Assembly: GCA_947488765.1 (NCBI GenBank)
Contig: CANLAE010000002.1
Span: 140,957 to 204,956 of the forward strand
DNA from: Chitinophagaceae bacterium
GTDB taxonomy: Bacteria; Bacteroidota; Bacteroidia; Chitinophagales; Chitinophagaceae
Length of the DNA stretch: 64,000 nucleotides
Direction: 5' to 3'
The notes under the pieces are model-generated. The model did not search any database, was not told where the DNA came from, and saw only the letters and a program-made list of their open reading frames with translations. The translations under genes were made by a program, and so were the position numbers. Position 1 is the first letter of the stretch. Every line of letters starts with the position of its first letter. Of this stretch, positions 23,013-32,008 are shown one piece after another.

Positions 23013-26000
23013 TTATTGTTCGGTTTGTTCAACTTTATTTGTTTTATTTTTTTCTGCAACTATTGCGGCAAGTTTATTTTCAGCCATCTTTTTTAACTCA
23101 ACAATTGTCGTATTTTCAACTACACTTTTATAAGTAGCCTCTGCATTAAAATAATCTTTCTGAGCTGCATAAACATCTCCTAAAAGAATATAGCTTCTTG
23201 TAACCCAATATTCATAAGAACCATATCTTTTTATTACTTCAAATCCTGCCTTTTCAGCTTCAGGTAATTTATTTTGCAGCAACAATATTTCAGCAACTCT
23301 AAATTGTGCTTCAGCACTAAATTCTGATTTGCCAATTTCAATTACAGCTTTGTAACTTACAAGTGCTTCAGGAAGTTTATTGGTTTGTTGATTACTTTTT
23401 GCTAGTATCATTGTTGCCATCATTTTATCATCAGCAGCAATCACTTTTTCCTGCAATAACTCTTGTGCGTTAGTAGCTGCTTCAACGAATTTTTGTTGTT
23501 TGTATTGACATCTCAGTAAGCCTCGCATTGCTTCTAATTTATTTTCCTGTTGTGTTGCCAATGATTTTAATTGGGTGTAATATTTTTCAGCTTCGCCATA
23601 CGACTTCAAATCAAAGTAATAAATACGTGCACTTTGTAATGTACTTCTTTCTGCATAACGATTCGGAGCCTTTGCTGCTACTGTATTATAGAAAGGTAAA
23701 GCGGCGTTAAAATCTTTACTTACAATATTTATTTCTGCAGAAAAATAGTTTGCTTCAAGAAAATATTTTCCTTCGGCAAACTTTGAAATGTACTCTGCAA
23801 AACCGATTTTAGCTGCTGTATAATCTTTTACTTCATATCGCAACATGGCAGATTTGAAAGTCAATGAATCTTCTTCGTTATAAGAAATTGGTTTACCATT
23901 TTGCTTCATGAATGCTATAAACTCTCCGGGCTTCTGGTTTTCAACAAATATTTTGCGGATATATTCAACTGCATCATCACTTTCAGGTGAGTTTGGATAA
24001 TTGGTAACCAAGCTTTTGAATGCAGCCAATGATTCATCATTTTTATCCAAATTAAAATTGGCAATTCCTATTTTTAAATATGCAACCGGATGTAAAGCAT
24101 TACCCCTGTTGTCTTTTGCAACTTTCTCTAAAAACGGAATTGCTTCCTGCCATTTTTCTTCTGCTAGATAGGTATTTCCAATTTCTAAATTTGCCTCCGG
24201 AATGAATAATGATTTTGGATATCGCTGAGACAAACTTTGAAGTAAATTTATTTTTTCATTGAGCTTATTATTTGCACCATTGATGATTGCTTTTTGATAT
24301 AATGCATAATCAGCTTGTGATAAATTCAAATCAATAACTTTATCATACATGATGGTTGATTGCTTAAAATCTTTCAGCATGTAATAACAATCTGCTGAAC
24401 GCAAATAAGCATCTTGTTGAATGTTGGTTGAACTTCCATTGATATTATTAGACACTTGTTGAAAAAAGCCCAATGCATTTTTATAATTTTCTTTTTTCAA
24501 TTCGCAGTACCCTGCATTGTACCTGGCATTGGAAGGATTTACTTCGCCATTTATTTTTGCATCACGTAAGTATTTGGTGAAGTAATCAAAAGCTTCTTCC
24601 GTTTTTCCGTTTCTGTAAGCAATTTCTCCTTTCCAGAAATATACATATTGCATTTGCTGACTATTGTAAGGAACCTGCATCAACCGAATAAATATTTCAT
24701 CGGCTTTGTCAATTTGTTGATCGTTGATGAGTTCTACTGCCCTTCCGTATAATATTTTAGGATATACTTTTTTAATGTTATCACTTTGTTGTGGTAAACT
24801 ATCAAACAAAGCCAAAGCTTCTTTGTAGTTACTAGTATTAGCCAAAACACTTACCTGCAATTCTTTTGCTTCAAGTATAAATTTCGACTTTGTATAAACA
24901 CTTAAAAAACTTTGAATCTCTTTTGATGCAATGTCCATAAAGCCTAATTCATAACTCAACTTTGCATAACTGAACTGCGATATTTCTTTTTGAATAGCGT
25001 TACTACTATTGCTTGCACAAAATGAAAATGCATTTCTTGCATTGGGTTTATCATTCACTTTTAAGTATGCATCTGCCAATAGATACATACTGTTTTGTGC
25101 TAAAGAATCTTCTTTACCACCTAACTGTTTCAAGCCTTTGATTGCATTTTCCCAGCTCTTTGTTTCATAGTAACAAAAACTTAATTCGTATAAATCCTCA
25201 CGGCGAACTTTATCGTTTTTATTGACAAATGTTTCTAAATAAGGCAATGCTTCTTTGAATTTTCTTTTTTCAAAATAAGCATGACCAACCAATTGTCTTA
25301 GCTGTAAATCATAATATTGACCACCTTTCTTAATTGCATTTTCTGCATAGTCAATCGCTTTCTGTTTTTCACCATTGAAATAGTAAATCTCAGAAATATA
25401 AAATGGTACAATGCTTTGGTAGCTTGGGTTTGACTCTACTATTTTAAAACTTTCGAGTGCTTGTTTGTAATTTTTTTCGTAAAAAGCAATGAATCCAAAA
25501 TAATAATTTGCATCCATTTCATTAGGATCATTTTGTAATTGCTTAATTGAATTAAACAAAGGCTTAGCTTTATCAAACTGTTGTAATGTAAAGTACACAT
25601 AAGCTTGATGAAACTTCATATCTGCAATTTCACGATTGCTTAAATTTTGAATTTTTGATTTTGCATAATACGTATTAGCTTCCCAGAATTTCTTTTGTCT
25701 GTAGTAATATTCTGCCAGTTGAAAACTCATCATTTCCACGCGTGGAGCATTGTGTTCTAAATTAATAAAATCAATTGCCATTGCTTCTGCAGATGCGTCA
25801 TTCAATCTCAAACCACAAAAAATGGTATAGTATTTACTTTCGAGTAAAATTGTTGTAGCAAAATTTTCACTATTCGTCCCTTCGGAATAAAGTCTTTTAA
25901 AAATAGGATAGGCAAGACTAAATTGTTCTTTTTGCCAATAGCTTTTGGCTAATTTAAAATCATAATCTGCATCACTTTGTATTTTGGTATTTTGTGCAAT

Positions 26001-26060
26001 AGATTGTATCGCAACTAAAAAAAAGACCAATGCCGCTACTGATTTTTTAAGTTGATTCAT
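23013..26060 (-). CDS. Large exported TPR-repeat protein
   Basis: 1,015 residues from ATG 26060 at MNQLKKSVAALVFFLVAIQS, a signal peptide; the frame opens nine codons earlier. The mature chain is almost entirely tetratricopeptide-like helix pairs, for example YDFKLAKSYWQKEQFSLAYP, EMDANYYFGFIAFYEKNYK and AYFEKRKFKEALPYL, and many more to the C-terminus, which ends in a Lys/Glu-rich tail. It probably works as a periplasmic scaffold. Order and spacing (TPR, 13 bp, barrel, 6 bp, HU-like membrane protein) suggest a conserved envelope complex. A similar TPR plus barrel pair occurs in other Bacteroidota by recollection; its task is not known. Confidence 0.82.
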   Translation of the reverse strand: MNQLKKSVAALVFFLVAIQSIAQNTKIQSDADYDFKLAKSYWQKEQFSLAYPIFKRLYSEGTNSENFATTILLESKYYTIFCGLRLNDASAEAMAIDFINLEHNAPRVEMMSFQLAEYYYRQKKFWEANTYYAKSKIQNLSNREIADMKFHQAYVYFTLQQFDKAKPLFNSIKQLQNDPNEMDANYYFGFIAFYEKNYKQALESFKIVESNPSYQSIVPFYISEIYYFNGEKQKAIDYAENAIKKGGQYYDLQLRQLVGHAYFEKRKFKEALPYLETFVNKNDKVRREDLYELSFCYYETKSWENAIKGLKQLGGKEDSLAQNSMYLLADAYLKVNDKPNARNAFSFCASNSSNAIQKEISQFSYAKLSYELGFMDIASKEIQSFLSVYTKSKFILEAKELQVSVLANTSNYKEALALFDSLPQQSDNIKKVYPKILYGRAVELINDQQIDKADEIFIRLMQVPYNSQQMQYVYFWKGEIAYRNGKTEEAFDYFTKYLRDAKINGEVNPSNARYNAGYCELKKENYKNALGFFQQVSNNINGSSTNIQQDAYLRSADCYYMLKDFKQSTIMYDKVIDLNLSQADYALYQKAIINGANNKLNEKINLLQSLSQRYPKSLFIPEANLEIGNTYLAEEKWQEAIPFLEKVAKDNRGNALHPVAYLKIGIANFNLDKNDESLAAFKSLVTNYPNSPESDDAVEYIRKIFVENQKPGEFIAFMKQNGKPISYNEEDSLTFKSAMLRYEVKDYTAAKIGFAEYISKFAEGKYFLEANYFSAEINIVSKDFNAALPFYNTVAAKAPNRYAERSTLQSARIYYFDLKSYGEAEKYYTQLKSLATQQENKLEAMRGLLRCQYKQQKFVEAATNAQELLQEKVIAADDKMMATMILAKSNQQTNKLPEALVSYKAVIEIGKSEFSAEAQFRVAEILLLQNKLPEAEKAGFEVIKRYGSYEYWVTRSYILLGDVYAAQKDYFNAEATYKSVVENTTIVELKKMAENKLAAIVAEKNKTNKVEQTEQ

Positions 26061-26342
26061 AAAGTTGGAATGTACATTTATAAACAAAGATTTGAGTTTT
26101 GTTTCTTAATGAAACGTAAAATCTTTCATTAAAACTACAAAAGCCATTTACTATTATATTGATGATAGTTGTTTTGTGGATAAAGATTTTCAATTATTAA
26201 AAAATCCCACAACTATTCACATGTTTGAGGCAAGAGACTTTTTGTCTAAAGTAATTATCATAGATGAACAAAATGATTGAAAGAAAGATGTATAAAAATT
26301 CATGCAGTATTCATTATCATTTACCTTTATCTAAAAAAAAGG

Positions 26343-26756
26343 ATGTACACGAGTAGCACACAAATAAGGGTTAGATACGCAGAAACCGACCAAATGAATG
26401 TTGTTTATCATGGCAATTACGCACAATATTTTGAAGTAGGCAGAGCAGAAAGTATCAGACAATTGGGCTTTACATACAAGGAACTCGAGGCAATGGGTGT
26501 TATCATGCCTATTGTAGAATTACAAACAAAATTCTTACGTCCGGCACATTATGATGATTTACTCACCATCAAAACAACATTGAAAGAATTACCCGAAGAT
26601 CACAGAATTGAATTTCATCAGGAAGTGTATAATGAATCGGAAAAATTATTGACAATTGGCAAAGTAGTTTTGTATTTTATCAATGCTGCTACAAAAGAGA
26701 AAACCACTATGCCTGAAGCTTTCAGAGCAAGGGTAGTAAGTTATTTCACTTTATAA
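26343..26756 (+). CDS. Acyl-CoA thioesterase (4HBT hot-dog fold)
   Basis: 137 residues from ATG 26343; the frame opens 22 codons earlier, but the homologous start is IRVRYAETDQMNVVYHGNY, near the beginning of all family members. The Asp in YAETDQM and the His/Tyr in VVYHGNYAQYFEVGR form the usual 4-hydroxybenzoyl-CoA thioesterase active site. The rest (GVIMPIVELQTKFLRPAHY, DHRIEFHQEVYNE) fits the YbgC/FcbC group. It cleaves an acyl-CoA, probably in lipid turnover. It converges on accC, with a shared terminator between them. Confidence 0.88.
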   Translation: MYTSSTQIRVRYAETDQMNVVYHGNYAQYFEVGRAESIRQLGFTYKELEAMGVIMPIVELQTKFLRPAHYDDLLTIKTTLKELPEDHRIEFHQEVYNESEKLLTIGKVVLYFINAATKEKTTMPEAFRARVVSYFTL

Positions 26757-26784
26757 AAATAATTTTGAAATAGTTTTAGCAAAT

Positions 26785-26813
26785 AAAAAATCCTGCATTT
26801 AGCAGGATTTTTT
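26785..26813. terminator. Bidirectional terminator between the thioesterase gene and accC
   Basis: AAAAAATCCTGC (26785-26796) pairs with GCAGGATTTTTT (26802-26813) around ATTTA. T runs on both strands serve the converging genes. Confidence 0.9.
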
Positions 26814-26814
26814 A

Positions 26815-28155
26815 TTATTTCATTGTAAAGGTTTCCAGGAATTTGGTTGTAAAGTTTCCTTTTCTGAAATCTTCATTTTGCATCAATTGTAAATGAAAAG
26901 GAATGGTTGTTTTAATTCCTTCTATAACATATTCGCTTAACGCTCTGTACATGGTATCAATTGCTTCTTCTCTTGTACGTGCAATAGTAATTAATTTGCC
27001 AATCATACTATCATAGTAAGGAGGAATAACATAACCCGCATATACATGGCTATCTACACGAACGCCATGTCCGCCGGGTGTATGCAATACGGTGATTTTT
27101 CCGGGTGAAGGACGAAAATCATTATATGGATCTTCTGCATTAATTCTGCATTCAATTGCATGCATTATGGGTTCATAATTTTTACCAGAAATTTTTTCAC
27201 CCATGGCAATTTTAATTTGTTCTTTTATCAAATCAAAATTGATTACTTCTTCTGTAACACAATGCTCTACCTGAATACGGGTATTCATTTCCATGAAGTA
27301 AAAGTTTCTATTCTTATCTACCAGAAACTCAATAGTACCAACACTTTCATAGTTTATTGCAGATGCAGCTTTGATAGCGGCTTCACCCATTGCTTTACGC
27401 AATTCTGGTGTCATAAAAGGTGAAGGAGATTCTTCCACCAATTTTTGATGCCTACGTTGAATACTACAATCTCTTTCACTCATATGACAAACATTGCCAT
27501 ATTGATCGCCAGCCACTTGAATTTCTATATGCCTAGGCTCTTCAACAAATTTCTCCATGTAAATGCCATCATTTTTGAAAGAAGCAGCCGCTTCTGCTTT
27601 GGCATTATCAAAAGCTTTTTCAATTTCTGCTTCATTCCAAACCACACGCATTCCTTTACCACCACCACCTGCAGTAGCTTTTAATATTACGGGATAACCG
27701 ACAACATTTTTGGCAAGATCTTTTGCTTGTGCTACACTTTCTAATAAACCACCACTACCAGGAACAACAGGAACACCGGCTTTAATCATGGTTTCTTTGG
27801 CAGTAATTTTATCACCCATTTTGTTAATCATATCGGGTGTTGGACCAATAAACTTAATACCATGATCGGCACATATTTGAGAAAACTTTGCATTCTCGGC
27901 TAAGAAACCATAACCAGGATGAATTGCATCGGCATTGGTAATTTCTGCTGCAGACATAATTCTTTGGATATTTAAATAACTATCCGAACTAGCCGGCTTT
28001 CCTATACAAACGGCTTCATCTGCAAAGCGAACATGCAAACTATCCTTATCTGCCGTACTGTAAACCGCCACTGTTTTAATTCCCATTTCACGGCAAGTAC
28101 GAATAATGCGAAGGGCTATTTCACCACGATTGGCTATTAATACTTTTTTAAACAT
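26815..28155 (-). CDS. accC: Acetyl-CoA carboxylase biotin carboxylase subunit
   Basis: 446 residues, full length. It carboxylates the biotin on AccB with bicarbonate and ATP, the first half-reaction of malonyl-CoA synthesis. ATP-grasp signatures are clear: the N-terminal [34 protein letters not shown], the Gly-rich ATP lid [27 protein letters not shown] and [19 protein letters not shown]. It lies 91 bp downstream of accB on the same strand, the usual accBC operon. Confidence 0.97.
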   Translation of the reverse strand: MFKKVLIANRGEIALRIIRTCREMGIKTVAVYSTADKDSLHVRFADEAVCIGKPASSDSYLNIQRIMSAAEITNADAIHPGYGFLAENAKFSQICADHGIKFIGPTPDMINKMGDKITAKETMIKAGVPVVPGSGGLLESVAQAKDLAKNVVGYPVILKATAGGGGKGMRVVWNEAEIEKAFDNAKAEAAASFKNDGIYMEKFVEEPRHIEIQVAGDQYGNVCHMSERDCSIQRRHQKLVEESPSPFMTPELRKAMGEAAIKAASAINYESVGTIEFLVDKNRNFYFMEMNTRIQVEHCVTEEVINFDLIKEQIKIAMGEKISGKNYEPIMHAIECRINAEDPYNDFRPSPGKITVLHTPGGHGVRVDSHVYAGYVIPPYYDSMIGKLITIARTREEAIDTMYRALSEYVIEGIKTTIPFHLQLMQNEDFRKGNFTTKFLETFTMK

Positions 28156-28246
28156 TGTTTGAATTTAAAATGAATGAATGAATCAGCGAATGTTCAATCA
28201 CGTATCAAACGAAATCAATAAGAACTATTCGTTGGATAATTGATTG

Positions 28247-28726
28247 TTACGCAGGATCAACCAAGAACAATGGTTGGTCATATTCAACCGGACTTGCATC
28301 TTCTACCAATACTTTCACTACACGTCCTTTAATTTCACTTTCAATTTCATTAAACAACTTCATTGCTTCAATAATACATACCACTTTTCCGGGTTCAACT
28401 TCTGTACCTACTTCAGCAAATACTGGTTTATCAGGACCTGATTTACGATAAAAAGTTCCAATCATAGGACTTTTGATGGTAATGTAATTGTCTGCAACAA
28501 CTGCAGGTGCAGCCGGAGCTGCAGAAACTGGAGCAGCAACTACAGGAGTTGGTGCTGATGCTGCAGGTGCAGGCACATTATATACTTGAGGAGCTGCCGC
28601 AACAGTCACTACTTGTTCTTCTTTTTGCTTGATGGTAACTTTACCATCTTTGTCTTCGATACTGATTTCGCCGATATTACTTTTGTTTACGATTTTAATT
28701 AGTTCGTGAATTTGTTTTAAATCCAT
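28247..28726 (-). CDS. accB: Acetyl-CoA carboxylase biotin carboxyl carrier protein
   Basis: 159 residues. An N-terminal helix (MDLKQIHELIKIVNKSNIGE) is followed by a flexible Ala/Pro-rich linker (~45-78) and the biotinyl domain, with the biotin-accepting Lys in CIIEAMKLFNEIES. It carries the carboxyl group from AccC to the carboxyltransferase, which is not in this window. The promoter region upstream has a near -7 box TACTTTG on this strand around 28801-28810. Confidence 0.97.
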   Translation of the reverse strand: MDLKQIHELIKIVNKSNIGEISIEDKDGKVTIKQKEEQVVTVAAAPQVYNVPAPAASAPTPVVAAPVSAAPAAPAVVADNYITIKSPMIGTFYRKSGPDKPVFAEVGTEVEPGKVVCIIEAMKLFNEIESEIKGRVVKVLVEDASPVEYDQPLFLVDPA

Positions 28727-28940
28727 TGTACAAATTTTATTGGTGAATAAGCAAATAAGTTTCTCAAAAACTTAACCTTTTTTGATTTTGGTTAAGGGCG
28801 GCAAAGTAGGCAAAAAATGACAAAAACGACAATATTTTATTAAAAAATGGCTTTTTTTAATGAAAAAACGTTGATTTTATTAAAATTTAGAAATTCGTTC
28901 TATTTTCAAAACACAAGTTTCAATTGTGTAAAATGCATAA

Positions 28941-28967
28941 AAAAACCTGCCATTAAAAGCAGGTTTT
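28941..28967 (-). terminator. Terminator of the EF-P gene
   Basis: AAAAACCTGC (28941-28950) pairs with GCAGGTTTT (28959-28967). Read on the minus strand, the hairpin ends in a U run 20 bp after the efp stop codon. Confidence 0.85.
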
Positions 28968-28985
28968 ATATACAATAAAAAAATA

Positions 28986-29552
28986 TTATCCTTTTACTCT
29001 TTCTACGTAGTCGCCAGACTTAGTATTGATTCTAATCATCTCTCCTTCTTCTACAAACAAAGGAACATTTACGGTAGCTCCTGTATCAATAGTAGCAGGT
29101 TTTGTAGCACGGGTAGCAGTATCGCCACGAACTCCTGGCTCGCAATAAGTAATTGTAACAACAATTTTTTCAGGTAATTCAGCACCAATTGGTTGTTCGG
29201 TCTCTGTATTAATAAATACAAACACTTCACCCCCATCTTTCAAAAACTGAGGTGCATCAATCATTTCCTCAGCCAAAGCAATTTGTTCAAAAGTTTCATT
29301 GTTCATTAAGTTGTAACCACTTTCATCCTTGTATAAATATTGAAATGCTTTTTTCTCTACACGAACAGGATAAACAGTTTCGCCACTATTCCAAGTTTTT
29401 TCAATACTGCGTTTGTTGTCTACGCCTTTTAATTTAGCCCAAACTTTAGCAGCTGCACGAGCTGTTTTGTTTTCACCAAATTCTACTACGCTGTATAAAC
29501 TACCATCTAGTTTCAAAATCATACCACGGCCGATGTCGGATGTTGTTGCCAT
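28986..29552 (-). CDS. efp: Elongation factor P, arginine-tip type
   Basis: 188 residues from ATG 29552 (MATTSDIGRGM); an 18-codon extension in the open frame would overlap the promoter. It has all three EF-P domains: the KOW-like N-terminus, a middle domain (EKKAFQYLYKDESGY) and the C-terminal EPGVRGDTATRATKPATI signature ending in GDYVERVKG. EF-P relieves ribosome stalling at polyproline. The tip of domain I reads ENKTARAAAKVWAKLK with Arg32, instead of the Lys34 in HVKPGKG of the common type. Arg at this place is known from rhamnosylated EF-P of Pseudomonas. The modification here is unknown. A -7 box lies 20-28 bp upstream. Confidence 0.95.
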   Translation of the reverse strand: MATTSDIGRGMILKLDGSLYSVVEFGENKTARAAAKVWAKLKGVDNKRSIEKTWNSGETVYPVRVEKKAFQYLYKDESGYNLMNNETFEQIALAEEMIDAPQFLKDGGEVFVFINTETEQPIGAELPEKIVVTITYCEPGVRGDTATRATKPATIDTGATVNVPLFVEEGEMIRINTKSGDYVERVKG

Positions 29553-29572
29553 AATTTTTTTATTTAAGATGG

Positions 29573-29580
29573 CAAAAGTA
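29573..29580 (-). promoter_or_regulatory. -7 element for efp
   Basis: The minus strand reads TACTTTTG (TAnnTTTG), 20 bp before ATG 29552. It supports the short start of EF-P. Confidence 0.55.
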
Positions 29581-29653
29581 AGGGATGCTATGTACAAAAC
29601 ATACAAGGGTTTATTAGCATTTACAAATCAGCCGATTTCTTTAATTTCACAGA

Positions 29654-30148
29654 ATGAAAAAATGTTTGATATTTTCTGCATTCATTTTAGTAGCTATTAT
29701 GACTTTTGCTCAAAAAGATAGAGATACTATTCCAAAATATTTAAAATCTCCTTTTATTCCAGCATTTAAGATTGTACAAACCAATGGTACAAACTTTACA
29801 AAAGATAGTTTACCTGCCGAAACGCCTTTAATCATTATGTATTTCAGCCCGGATTGCGGGCATTGTCAAATTCAAACAAAGGATATGTTGGATAGTATGC
29901 AATATTTACAATCTGCAACATTAATGTTAGTAGCATACAAAAAAATGGACGAGTTGATTGAATTTTCAAATCATTATGAGTTGAGTAATTTCAGCAATAT
30001 CCATATTGGTAGAGATCCTAAATATTTTTTGCCAAGTTTTTTCAATGTTAAGTTTACACCGTTCATTGCTATCTATAACAAAAAGGGTGAATTTGTAAAA
30101 GCTTTTGACAAAGGAGCTTCTGTATTGGAAATGCACAATTATTTGTAA
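29654..30148 (+). CDS. Exported thioredoxin-like protein
   Basis: 164 residues. A signal peptide (MKKCLIFSAFILVAIMTFA) precedes a thioredoxin fold with YFSPDCGHCQIQTKDML, a CGHC active site, and NVKFTPFIAIYNKKG as the cis-Pro strand. CGHC is typical of oxidising or isomerising thiol enzymes, but many AhpC/TlpA-like Bacteroidota proteins share it. The partner is unknown. It is divergent from efp and precedes mdh. Confidence 0.82.
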   Translation: MKKCLIFSAFILVAIMTFAQKDRDTIPKYLKSPFIPAFKIVQTNGTNFTKDSLPAETPLIIMYFSPDCGHCQIQTKDMLDSMQYLQSATLMLVAYKKMDELIEFSNHYELSNFSNIHIGRDPKYFLPSFFNVKFTPFIAIYNKKGEFVKAFDKGASVLEMHNYL

Positions 30149-30178
30149 AAAAATACATTAATCAGTATTTGCAAACCC

Positions 30179-30186
30179 TACCTTTG
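30179..30186 (+). promoter_or_regulatory. -7 element for mdh
   Basis: TACCTTTG matches TAnnTTTG, 43 bp before the mdh ATG. The stop of the upstream gene is 31 bp before it, so mdh probably has its own promoter. Confidence 0.6.
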
Positions 30187-30229
30187 CGGCGAAAAAAATA
30201 ATCATAACCCATAAACAACAAATTTAATT

Positions 30230-31159
30230 ATGAAAGTAACAGTTGTAGGCGCAGGTGCAGTAGGAGCAACTTGTGCAGATAATATTGCCAGAAAAGAATT
30301 GGCAACCGAATTGGTTTTATTAGATATTAAAGAAGGATTTGCAGAAGGCAAGGCGCAAGACATGATGCAAACTGCAACATTACTTGGGTTTGATACTAAA
30401 ATTTCAGGTAGCACTAATGATTACAGCAAAACTGCAAACAGCGATGTTGTCGTAATCACTTCAGGTTTGCCACGTAAACCGGGTATGACAAGAGAAGAAT
30501 TAATTGGCGTAAATGCAGGAATTGTAAAAGGTGTTTGCGACAATATTTTAAAATTTTCTCCAAATGCTATCATCATTATAATAAGTAATCCAATGGATAC
30601 AATGACCTACTTGGCATTGACTTCTACAGGCTTACCAAAAAATAAAATCATTGGCATGGGCGGCATCTTAGACAGCAGCCGTTTCAAATATCAATTGAGC
30701 CAACACTTAAATTGCAGTCCAAGCGATTTAAATGCAATCGTAGTAGGCGGACATGGAGATACAACTATGATTCCTTTAATCAGCAAAGCAACATGGAATA
30801 GCATTCCTGTAACTGATTTCTTAAATGCAGATCAGCAAGCACAAATAGTAAAAGATACAATGGTTGGTGGTGCTACTTTAACTGCGTTATTAGGAACAAG
30901 TGCCTGGTATGCACCGGGTGCTGCAGGAGCTGCATTGGTTGAAGCTATTGTACGTGATGAGAAAAAATTATTTACTTGTTGCGTTGCTTTAGATGGCGAA
31001 TACGGACAAAAAGATATTTGTTTAGGCGTTCCGGTAACTATTGGAAAAAATGGTTGGGAAAAAATTGTTGATGTTAAATTAACTGAAACAGAACAAGCAG
31101 CTTTCAATAAAAGTGCTGATGCAGTTAGAAGCATGAATGATGTATTGAAAACATTATAA
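30230..31159 (+). CDS. mdh: Malate dehydrogenase
   Basis: 309 residues. It interconverts malate and oxaloacetate with NAD in the citric acid cycle. It is of the LDH-like class: VVGAGAVGATCADNIA for NAD, an Asp-ending strand (LVLLDIKEGF), the substrate loop GLPRKPGMTREELIGVN with the two Arg typical of MDH, ISNPMDTMTYLA, and the catalytic His in VVGGHGDTTMIP. Length and motifs are complete, and a strong terminator follows. Confidence 0.96.
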   Translation: MKVTVVGAGAVGATCADNIARKELATELVLLDIKEGFAEGKAQDMMQTATLLGFDTKISGSTNDYSKTANSDVVVITSGLPRKPGMTREELIGVNAGIVKGVCDNILKFSPNAIIIIISNPMDTMTYLALTSTGLPKNKIIGMGGILDSSRFKYQLSQHLNCSPSDLNAIVVGGHGDTTMIPLISKATWNSIPVTDFLNADQQAQIVKDTMVGGATLTALLGTSAWYAPGAAGAALVEAIVRDEKKLFTCCVALDGEYGQKDICLGVPVTIGKNGWEKIVDVKLTETEQAAFNKSADAVRSMNDVLKTL

Positions 31160-31180
31160 TTAGCTCCTAACATAATATAC

Positions 31181-31210
31181 AAAACCTCAATGAAAAGTCA
31201 TTGAGGTTTT
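31181..31210 (+). terminator. Terminator of mdh
   Basis: AAAACCTCAATGA (31181-31193) pairs with TCATTGAGGTTTT (31198-31210) around AAAG, then a T run. Confidence 0.92.
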
Positions 31211-31259
31211 TTTATTTTTCTTATGAACGAATCATTTAAATTACTATGAAACTCCTGTT

Positions 31260-31278
31260 GCGTCGCACACTTCAACAG
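31260..31278 (-). repeat. Dispersed intergenic motif, copy B
   Basis: The minus strand has the same 19 bases as copy A (16609-16627). Here the plus strand also reads CTGTTG ... CAACAG, a small inverted repeat around CGTCGCACACTT. The left flank GAAACTCCTGTTG resembles that of copy A, but the core is inverted relative to it. Confidence 0.6.
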
Positions 31279-31354
31279 TATCACAATACTGAAAATTGTT
31301 CCGTTGGAAATATGGGGTCATTTCAACCTATAAAAAATCAACTCTAAAAACAAT

Positions 31355-31783
31355 TTACATCTCTCTGCACATTTTAGCCGCTTTTCTGCAAAGTGTTGCA
31401 CATTCTTTACAATGTGCAGATGAAAACTTTTCACATTCAGTAGCACACCGATCACAGATTTTTGCAGTAACAGCACAGATTTCTTTTGAGTTGGCACTAT
31501 TCAAAGTCATAAGCTGCGATGCAGCAGTGCAAGCAGCAATCGTCTCTCTACATAATTGAATGCATTTATTCATCTTTGCATCCTTTACCTTTAAACACAT
31601 GCTTTCGCATTTCTTACTAGAAGCTACACAAGTATTACAAGCATCTATACAATTTTTAATTTTATCAGTTTCAAATTTCATCTTAATGTATCCTGTGTTT
31701 TTTTCATTTATGTAAGTAGATTTTGTTGCAACAAGCATAACAAGAAAGCTAAATGATGCCAACAGAAAGAAGGAGTTTTTCAT
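31355..31783 (-). CDS. Csp-like four-helix-bundle copper storage protein
   Basis: 142 residues from ATG 31783, which opens a signal-like segment (MKNSFFLLASFSFLVMLV). The rest is a four-helix bundle with 16 Cys spaced along the helices: CIDACNTC, KKCESMC, KCIQLCRETIAAC, ICAVTAKICDRCATEC and HCKECATLCRKAAKMC. This is the DUF326/Csp pattern, in which Cys thiolates inside the bundle hold many Cu(I) ions. The export signal suggests a Csp1-like periplasmic store rather than a cytosolic Csp3. No copper regulator lies beside it; the HMA genes are 15 kb away. Confidence 0.85.
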   Translation of the reverse strand: MKNSFFLLASFSFLVMLVATKSTYINEKNTGYIKMKFETDKIKNCIDACNTCVASSKKCESMCLKVKDAKMNKCIQLCRETIAACTAASQLMTLNSANSKEICAVTAKICDRCATECEKFSSAHCKECATLCRKAAKMCREM

Positions 31784-32008
31784 AAAATATTTTTTAAATT
31801 TTGAAAGCCTCAAATTCAAATTAGAAAATTCATCAAAAAACGACGAACGTCTTAAATTCAATGAATAGAATCATAAATTCTTACAACTAATATCAGTGCT
31901 CAAATAAAAATTATAATACACCTTAACACTGATTCAATCTTATAACATTTCTTATTAATGATTTTGGAAAAGAAGTTTTAGGTTTTATAATTGAATTAAA
32001 AAAAATAA

